The notes under the pieces were generated by a model. It was not told the DNA's origin and searched no databases. It saw nothing but the letters and a program-made list of their open reading frames with translations. From the NCBI GenBank assembly GCA_019419645.1, contig DXZN01000059.1:1-11456 (forward strand): 11,456 nt of DNA, in the 5' to 3' direction. Position numbers and translations under genes: made by a program. Shown here in pieces: positions 7,359 through 11,456 of the stretch (positions are counted from its first letter, which is position 1; every line of letters starts with the position of its first letter). The stretch is from Collinsella sp. (GTDB lineage Bacteria; Actinomycetota; Coriobacteriia; Coriobacteriales; Coriobacteriaceae).

Positions 7359-8819
7359 TTAGAAACCCTGACCGTTGCCCTGACCCTGACCCTGCTGGCC
7401 AAGCAGCTCCTCCAGATACTGGCGCAGCTGCTCGTCGGTAATACCGCCGTTGCCGGTATCGGTCGCGCTGTCGTTCTGCTGCTGGTTCTGCAGCTCCTCG
7501 TCGGAGCCCAGCTCAACCGTGACCTTCTTCTCTTCCTTGCCGCGCATGAGCGTGATCTCGACCTTCTCGCCCACCTCGTGGCTGCGCAGCGCGATGATCA
7601 GGCCGTCGGCGCTCGAAATCTCATCGTCGCCCAGCTTGGTGATGACGTCGCCCTCCTGAATGCCGGCCTTGGCGGCAGGACCATCCTCAACGACGCTCGC
7701 CACATACGCGCCGCTATCGGTGCTCAACTTGTTGGTGCGGGCGTTAAGCGCATTGACGCTCGAAAGCGTAGCGCCCATGTACGGATGCACCGGCGTCTTA
7801 CCGTCGATGATCTGGTCGGCAATGTTCTTGGCGTAGTTAACCGGAATGGCAAAACCCACGCCCGAGCTGGAGCCCGAGTAGCTCTCGATAAGCGAGTTGA
7901 TACCCACAAGCTCGCCATTGTCGTTGACGAGCGCGCCGCCGGAGTTGCCCGGATTGATGGCGGCATCGGTCTGGATCATGTTGGCATAGATGGTGTTGCC
8001 GCCGGTAGAGCTCATGGCCGTGGAGCGATACAGCGCCGAGACGATACCGGTGGAGACAGACTGTTCGTTGCCGAAGGGCGAGCCGATCGCCATGACCCAC
8101 TCGCCCACGTTGAGCTTGGAGGAATCACCGATCTCAATCGGCGTGAGCTTGGAGGCGTCGGCGTCCTTGAGCTTGATGACGGCCAGGTCGCTCGAAGCGT
8201 CGTTGCCCACGAACTCGGCCTCGTAGGTGGTGCCGTCGTCCATGGTCACCACGTACTGGTCATAGCCATCGACCACGTGGTTGTTGGTGAGGATATGGCC
8301 CTCGGTATCGAGCACCACGCCCGAACCGACGCTGCCCGAGTTGTCCGACTCGTCGGCAGACTGCGAAAGCGAGCCATTCTGGCTGCCGCTCGACGTGGCG
8401 GTGATGGAAACGACGGAGGGCAGGGCCTTGGCAGAAACGGCCTCGGCCAGCGTAGTGTCCTCGGAATCGATGGTGATCTTTTGCGTCGATGAACCCGAAG
8501 CACCCGCCGTCACGGCATTCTTGCCACCGCCGATATCGAGCGTGCCGCTCATAATGAGTGCAATGACCAGCAGGGCGCCGCAGGCACAGCCGGCAAGCGC
8601 CGTAATGAAGATCGGCAGCTTTTTGGTCTTGGTCTTGACCACCGTGTGCTTGTTTACAACCTGCTGGCCGCCCAGCGGCTTGCCGGTCTGCGTATCGTAG
8701 GCCTGCACGTAGGGAATGTTGCCGTCGGCAGGCGTCGACTCCACCTGCACGCGCGGCTGCTGCTGGGTCTCGCCGGCGTTGCCCGCATCCTGGGGACGCT
8801 GGGAATCGTACTCGCTCAT
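7359..8819 (-). CDS. htrA: HtrA/DegP-like membrane-anchored trypsin-like serine protease with PDZ domain
   Basis: Envelope quality-control protease of 486 aa. Order: a cytoplasmic Gln/Pro-rich segment (1-68), one membrane helix (about 69-90), a Ser/Gly linker, the chymotrypsin-like domain with the full triad His181 (TNNHVV), Asp211 (SSDLAVIK) and Ser293 (GNSGGAL), one PDZ domain (about 345-437), and a tail (438-486) rich in Gln and Gly, including a short amphipathic helix (TDEQLRQYLEELL) and GQ repeats at the very end. The single PDZ and N-terminal anchor match the HtrA forms of Gram-positive bacteria, which degrade misfolded exported proteins. The ATG at 8819 is chosen because AAAGGA lies 8 nt upstream; an in-frame TTG at 8858 lies inside a hairpin and is unlikely. 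It stands alone between terminators. The hairpin at 8849-8872 in front of it may affect its expression. Confidence 0.95.
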   Translation of the reverse strand: MSEYDSQRPQDAGNAGETQQQPRVQVESTPADGNIPYVQAYDTQTGKPLGGQQVVNKHTVVKTKTKKLPIFITALAGCACGALLVIALIMSGTLDIGGGKNAVTAGASGSSTQKITIDSEDTTLAEAVSAKALPSVVSITATSSGSQNGSLSQSADESDNSGSVGSGVVLDTEGHILTNNHVVDGYDQYVVTMDDGTTYEAEFVGNDASSDLAVIKLKDADASKLTPIEIGDSSKLNVGEWVMAIGSPFGNEQSVSTGIVSALYRSTAMSSTGGNTIYANMIQTDAAINPGNSGGALVNDNGELVGINSLIESYSGSSSGVGFAIPVNYAKNIADQIIDGKTPVHPYMGATLSSVNALNARTNKLSTDSGAYVASVVEDGPAAKAGIQEGDVITKLGDDEISSADGLIIALRSHEVGEKVEITLMRGKEEKKVTVELGSDEELQNQQQNDSATDTGNGGITDEQLRQYLEELLGQQGQGQGNGQGF

Positions 8820-8827
8820 AGCTGCGA

Positions 8828-8833
8828 TCCTTT
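8828..8833 (-). promoter_or_regulatory. Ribosome binding site of htrA
   Basis: AAAGGA on the minus strand, 8 nt before the ATG at 8819. It rules out the longer TTG start at 8858. Confidence 0.7.
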
Positions 8834-8848
8834 CGTCAAATAACCAAA

Positions 8849-8872
8849 GGCCCGCCAAACATGTGGCGGGCC
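8849..8872 (-). terminator. Terminator-like hairpin in the htrA leader
   Basis: Perfect 9-bp GC-rich stem GGCCCGCCA / TGGCGGGCC with a 6-nt loop, followed on the minus strand by TTTGGTTATTT. It ends 29 bases upstream of the htrA ATG and just before its ribosome binding site. It could be a back-up terminator for the genes upstream, an attenuator of htrA, or a stabilising 5' stem, depending on where the htrA promoter lies. Confidence 0.55.
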
Positions 8873-8990
8873 ATCATTGTTCACGTTGAGTTGTACCCCA
8901 ATATGCGGGCGTACGTGTACGAGAACGCAATCTTTTAGGAAGGCTTAAGTTCTGCTGCAAACTCGAAAGAAACCCGCACCTGCGTCAAAA
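8873..8990 (-). promoter_or_regulatory. Probable htrA promoter region (weakly defined)
   Basis: Between two hairpins. The best minus-strand pair is TTGCAG (8960-8955), 17 bp, TAAAAG (8937-8932), only a fair match to consensus. If used, the leader would be about 105 nt and include the hairpin at 8849-8872. A small palindrome CGTAC-GT-GTACG (8910-8921) lies just downstream and could be an operator. No gene is seen. Confidence 0.3.
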
Positions 8991-9023
8991 CCACCACAAA
9001 GGTGCCTGTCCCCTTTGTGGTGG
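8991..9023 (-). terminator. Hairpin terminator after the response regulator (GGGGACAGGCACC core)
   Basis: Perfect 12-bp stem CCACCACAAAGG (8991-9002) with CCTTTGTGGTGG (9012-9023), 9-nt loop, followed on the minus strand by TTTTGACG. It begins four bases beyond the stop codon, so it ends the GS-like/regulator operon. The element's GGGGACAGGCACC core looks like a dispersed palindromic repeat used as a terminator. Confidence 0.8.
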
Positions 9024-9027
9024 AAAT

Positions 9028-9690
9028 CTAGTCCTTAAACAGATAGCCCACGCCGCGGACGGTGGTGATGTGTGCCGCGATCTGCGGGCCCACCTTGGAG
9101 CGGATGCGTCGGATGTGCACGTCGACGGTGCGCGTGCCGCCGCAGTACTCAAAGCCCCACACGCGGTGCAGCAGCACCTCGCGGCTGTAGGCGCGGTTGG
9201 GGTGCGTCGCCAAAAAGCTCAGCAGCGAGTACTCCATCAGCGTCAGGTCGATGGGCTCGTTATCGAGCGTCACCTGGTAGGTAGCCAGGTTGATCTCGAG
9301 GTTATCGATGTTGAGCACATCGTCGGCGGTGACGGTCTCCTCCTCGCCCATCAGGCGCTGCGCGCGAGCCTTGAGCTCGTTGGGCGTCGCCGTGGGGCAT
9401 ACAAAGTCGGCATGCGCGTGATTCGGCAGGCGCAGGGTGCCGAGCGCCTCGTCGTCGACGATCACCAGCATGGGAACGCCGCCGCGGTCGTCAAGCCACT
9501 TGGCAATCTGATCGATGCGGTCGCTGCGGATGCCATCGGAATCGAGAATCAGCAGGTCAAAGTCGTGCGCCGCAGTTGGCGAATCAGGGGTTGCCAGGCT
9601 CACCTCGACACCCAGGGTAGTCGTCAAGCTGCGGGCAAACTCGTGGAAGCGCGTCGTGCGCGCCATGAACAGGGCACTCTTTTCGGACAT
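9028..9690 (-). CDS. OmpR/GlnR-like orphan response regulator
   Basis: 220-aa DNA-binding protein. Residues 1-115 are a receiver-like domain and about 127-218 the OmpR-type winged helix (DLTLMEYSLLSFLATHP, VWGFEYCGGTRTVDVHIRRI, TTVRGVGYLF). The winged helix closely resembles actinobacterial GlnR, the global nitrogen regulator, as recalled from known sequences. The receiver is atypical. Asp50 (LLILD) is in the phosphoacceptor position, but the acidic pair expected after strand 1 is missing (SALFMARTT), and no histidine kinase is adjacent. This also fits GlnR, which works without classical phosphorylation. The ATG at 9690 is chosen because of GGAGG 5 nt upstream; a longer frame to 9774 would overlap the GS-like gene. 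It follows that gene by 50 nt and very likely shares its transcript. Inferred role: nitrogen-status control. A general OmpR-type regulator is the alternative. Confidence 0.88.
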   Translation of the reverse strand: MSEKSALFMARTTRFHEFARSLTTTLGVEVSLATPDSPTAAHDFDLLILDSDGIRSDRIDQIAKWLDDRGGVPMLVIVDDEALGTLRLPNHAHADFVCPTATPNELKARAQRLMGEEETVTADDVLNIDNLEINLATYQVTLDNEPIDLTLMEYSLLSFLATHPNRAYSREVLLHRVWGFEYCGGTRTVDVHIRRIRSKVGPQIAAHITTVRGVGYLFKD

Positions 9691-9695
9691 ATCGG

Positions 9696-9700
9696 CCTCC
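9696..9700 (-). promoter_or_regulatory. Ribosome binding site of the GlnR-like regulator
   Basis: GGAGG (within TTTGGAGG) on the minus strand, 5 nt before the ATG at 9690. It decides this start over longer in-frame options that run into the upstream gene. Confidence 0.7.
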
Positions 9701-9740
9701 AAAGAAATGAGCTCAATCGTACTGGAACAAGCCAGCGCGA

Positions 9741-11078
9741 TTAGGAGTTCGCCAGGTAGTGCTTGATCTCCCACTCGGTGATCGTAGACTCAAACTTATG
9801 CCACTCGTCGCGCTTCTTTTTGAGGAAGAAGCTGTGGATGTGCTCGCCGAGAGCATCCTTCATAAACTGCGAGTCCTCAAACACGTCGAGCGCCTCTTTG
9901 AGCGAGCGCGGCAGCGGCGCGTAGCCGGCCTCGACCATCTGACGGTCGGTAAGCTTGAGCGTCTCGGCCGTGGCCTCGGGCGGGAGTTCCAGCTTGCGCT
10001 CGATGCCGTCCAGACCAGCCGCCAGCGTGACGGCGTTGACCAGGTACGGGTTGGCCATGGGGTCGGGACTGCGCAGCTCGATGCGCGTGGACAGCGGCTT
10101 GCCGGGCTTGTAGACCGGGATACGGACCATACTCGCGCGGTTGCGCAGGCCCCACGTGGCGTACTGCGGCACGGAGTCGCCACCCGTGGTGATGCGCTTG
10201 TACGAGTTGACCGTGGGGTTGGTGATGGCGCTGATCTCGCGGGCATGCGCCAGAATACCGGCCATATAGTGCTTGGCGATTTCGGAGAGGTGGTACTTCT
10301 CGTCGTCCTCGCCCCAAAAGACGTTGTTGCCGTCGTGGTCGAACAGCGACTGATGCAAAAACATGGCGCTGCCGTCCTCGCCCGCCAACGGCTTGGGCAT
10401 AAAGGAAGCGTGGCAACCGCTCTCGTAGGCCTGCTGCTTAATGATGAGTTTGGCCGTAGTGATGGCGTCGGACATACTCAAGGCCTCGGCATGGCGCAAG
10501 CTCATGCCGTGCTGCGAGCGGCCGGCGGCGTGGAAGGTGTACTCCACGGGCACGGACATCTTCTCGAGCGTGAGGACCGTGTTGCGGCGCAGGTCGCGCG
10601 CGGCATCGCTCACCGAAAGATCGAAGTAGCCCACGTTGTCGAGCGGCTCGGGCGTGTGCTCGTCGGGGAAGTAGTAATACTCCAGCTCGGCACCAACGTT
10701 GAGTAGGTAGCCGGCCTTCTCGGCCTTGTGGAACATGCGGCGCAGGGCATCGCGCGGGTCGCCGGCGAAGGGCTTGCAATCGGGGGTGCATACGTCGCAG
10801 AACACACGGGCGACGCCGTTGTGGCTCGGACGCCACGGCAAAATCTGGAAGGTCGAGGCATCAGGGAACGCCAGCATGTCGGCTTCCTCGGGCGTGGCAA
10901 AGCCCTCGATGGCCGAGCCGTCAAAGCCAATGCCCTCCTCAAAAGCGACCTCGAGGTCCTCGGGGCTAATAGCAAAGTTTTTGAGGCGGCCGAGAATGTC
11001 GACAAACCACAGACGCACAAAGCGGATATCACGCTGTTCTACGGAGCGGAGTACGTAATCGATGTTCTGCTGGTTCAT
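9741..11078 (-). CDS. Glutamine synthetase family protein (type I-like), probably catalytically inactive
   Basis: 445 aa, the length of short type I GS (GS-I alpha), with no adenylylation loop. The N-terminal beta-grasp has FVRLWFVDILG and GFDGSAIEGF (Asp53 kept, the usual second Ser is Ala56). The catalytic domain keeps GAELEYYYF (Glu131, Glu133), ASFMPKPL, NPTVNSYKR and TRIELRSPDP (Glu334, Arg336). Several catalytic residues are replaced. The HE of the metal site is His183-Ala184, the GQHEI-type motif is SQHGM (Gly191), the GMH ligand His is Phe240, and the flap glutamate of PGYEAP is absent (TTGGDSVP, 297-304). These match Salmonella Glu212, Glu220, His269 and Glu327. The Ala184 and Gly191 codons (GCC, GGC) are not simple single-base errors in GAG. 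It should fold, and probably oligomerise, but is unlikely to make glutamine. The start ATG 11078 has AGGGGAG 4 nt upstream. It is first in an operon with a GlnR-like regulator, so a sensing role is plausible. A divergent ligase activity cannot be excluded. Confidence 0.9.
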   Translation of the reverse strand: MNQQNIDYVLRSVEQRDIRFVRLWFVDILGRLKNFAISPEDLEVAFEEGIGFDGSAIEGFATPEEADMLAFPDASTFQILPWRPSHNGVARVFCDVCTPDCKPFAGDPRDALRRMFHKAEKAGYLLNVGAELEYYYFPDEHTPEPLDNVGYFDLSVSDAARDLRRNTVLTLEKMSVPVEYTFHAAGRSQHGMSLRHAEALSMSDAITTAKLIIKQQAYESGCHASFMPKPLAGEDGSAMFLHQSLFDHDGNNVFWGEDDEKYHLSEIAKHYMAGILAHAREISAITNPTVNSYKRITTGGDSVPQYATWGLRNRASMVRIPVYKPGKPLSTRIELRSPDPMANPYLVNAVTLAAGLDGIERKLELPPEATAETLKLTDRQMVEAGYAPLPRSLKEALDVFEDSQFMKDALGEHIHSFFLKKKRDEWHKFESTITEWEIKHYLANS

Positions 11079-11113
11079 GTCGCTCCCCTTTCTTTCGGGC
11101 GGGTTTCGACTGG

Positions 11114-11131
11114 TCTATATCGCAGATACTA
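11114..11131 (-). promoter_or_regulatory. Candidate -10 elements of the GS-like operon
   Basis: Two overlapping options on the minus strand: TATAGA (11119-11114) and TAGTAT (11131-11126). Neither has a convincing -35, as expected of an activator-dependent promoter. With the first, the GlnR-box match would lie at about -37 to -52; with the second, at about -25 to -40. A 9-nt direct repeat overlaps both. Confidence 0.35.
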
Positions 11132-11138
11132 TCGCAGA
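11118..11138 (-). repeat. Direct repeat TCTGCGATA x2 upstream of the GS-like gene
   Basis: Two identical 9-nt copies on the minus strand (plus-strand TATCGCAGA at 11118-11126 and 11130-11138), 12 bp apart start to start, about one helical turn. They overlap the presumed core promoter. OmpR-type regulators commonly bind direct repeats spaced about 10-12 bp, so this could be an operator. The assignment is inference. Confidence 0.45.
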
Positions 11139-11143
11139 AAAAT

Positions 11144-11159
11144 GTTTCCGCAGGGTTAA
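11144..11159 (-). promoter_or_regulatory. GlnR-box-like site upstream of the GS-like gene
   Basis: Minus-strand TTAAC, 6 nt (CCTGCG), GAAAC. The published actinobacterial GlnR consensus is gTnAC-n6-GaAAC; only the poorly conserved first base differs. It sits 65 nt before the ATG at 11078, where an activator site would be expected, and the operon itself encodes a GlnR-like protein. Confidence 0.5.
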
Positions 11160-11175
11160 AGCGTATCAAGCGCTC

Positions 11176-11208
11176 AAAAAACGTGCGCGCAGGCGGGTGC
11201 CAAGCACG
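11176..11208 (-). terminator. Possible weak terminator of the LacI-type gene
   Basis: On the minus strand CGTGC (11208-11204) and GCACG (11186-11182) can pair across a 17-nt loop that may itself fold (GGC/GCC), followed at once by TTTTTT (11181-11176). The T-run and position 24-56 bases after the stop codon support it. The short stem keeps confidence low. Confidence 0.4.
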
Positions 11209-11231
11209 AACAGACCGACTCGGACGGGCGG

Positions 11232-11456
11232 CTAGCGTGAGGTCGAAGCGCGGTGTTCGATGTGGCCGGGGATCTCGATGTGCTTGGGAGCCAGCCTTGC
11301 GGCCTCGCCCACCGTAGTGGTAACGACGTCGATGCGCTCGGACAGGCGCTCGACCACGCGCTCGGCAATGGTGAGGGTGTCCTGCGCGGCCGTGGTTACA
11401 CCGCCAAAGAGCACGTGGTTCCAGGGATAGTCGTCAAACGTTGCGATCTTGAGACC
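11232..11456 (-). CDS. LacI-family transcriptional regulator, C-terminal part (5' end outside window)
   Basis: The last 74 codons of a protein that enters from the right edge. The sequence GLKIATFDDYPW, then FGGVTTAAQDTLTIAERVVERL, matches the end of the periplasmic-binding-protein-like effector domain of LacI/GalR regulators (the IxxFDD stretch and the TTxxQ region before the last helices). The DNA-binding domain lies off-window. It ends in TAG at 11234-11232, and 153 bases separate it from the GS-like gene, with a possible terminator between, so the two are probably separate transcripts. Such regulators usually bind sugars or related small molecules; the ligand cannot be inferred here. Confidence 0.75.
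   Translation of the reverse strand, partial: GLKIATFDDYPWNHVLFGGVTTAAQDTLTIAERVVERLSERIDVVTTTVGEAARLAPKHIEIPGHIEHRASTSR

Noticed and set aside
7257..8492. 411-codon plus-strand frame opposite htrA
   Set aside because: Antisense of a protease with a complete catalytic triad; no ribosome binding site, and it begins next to the htrA terminator.
9759..10706. 315-codon plus-strand frame opposite the GS-like gene
   Set aside because: No recognisable domain; GC-skew shadow of the GS family gene.
11113..11231. Small gene between the GS-like and LacI-type genes
   Set aside because: The only frame (64 codons, minus strand, 11174-11368) overlaps the LacI-type end out of frame and has no ribosome binding site or recognisable sequence.

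Overview
The window is about 60% G+C and reads as a chromosomal segment of an actinobacterium. The best guess is Coriobacteriia, probably Collinsella or a close relative. This rests on gene style (actinobacterial-type NAD+ DNA ligase, an OmpR-type regulator resembling actinobacterial GlnR, a Q/G-tailed HtrA protease) and on hairpins with a GGGGAC core; it is an inference, not a database result. No tRNA, rRNA, CRISPR array or insertion sequence was seen.

Left third (1-4823) is a drug-efflux locus. On the minus strand lie the two halves of a heterodimeric ABC exporter of the BmrCD / TM287-288 type. The upstream half (492-2313) is interrupted by a one-base frameshift in a run of six A (minus-strand T), and the downstream half runs off the window at base 1. 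Divergently, on the plus strand, come a MATE-family exporter (2573-3919) and a BmrR-like MerR regulator with a GyrI-like drug-binding domain (3975-4823). The shared 259-bp upstream region holds a classical MerR-type promoter with a 19-bp spacer facing the MATE gene. Facing the ABC genes is a strong sigma70-type promoter with two palindromes that share the half-site GCGCCAT.

Middle (4824-8819), minus strand: ligA (NAD+-dependent DNA ligase, 742 aa) and an upstream membrane-anchored HtrA-type serine protease with one PDZ domain. Each is followed by a hairpin terminator. A further hairpin with a T-rich trail sits about 30 nt upstream of the htrA start codon.

Right (9028-11456), minus strand: a glutamine-synthetase-family gene, a 50-nt gap, then an OmpR/GlnR-like response regulator, closed by a strong hairpin. 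The GS-like protein keeps the fold and length of type I GS but has lost at least three of the six usual metal ligands and the flap glutamate, so it looks like a pseudoenzyme. The regulator has an atypical receiver and no kinase beside it. A sequence matching the actinobacterial GlnR box lies 65 nt upstream of the GS-like start codon. Together these suggest an autoregulated nitrogen-sensing module in which a catalytically dead GS could act as sensor; this is the most interesting hypothesis in the window. The right edge carries the last 74 codons of a LacI-family regulator.
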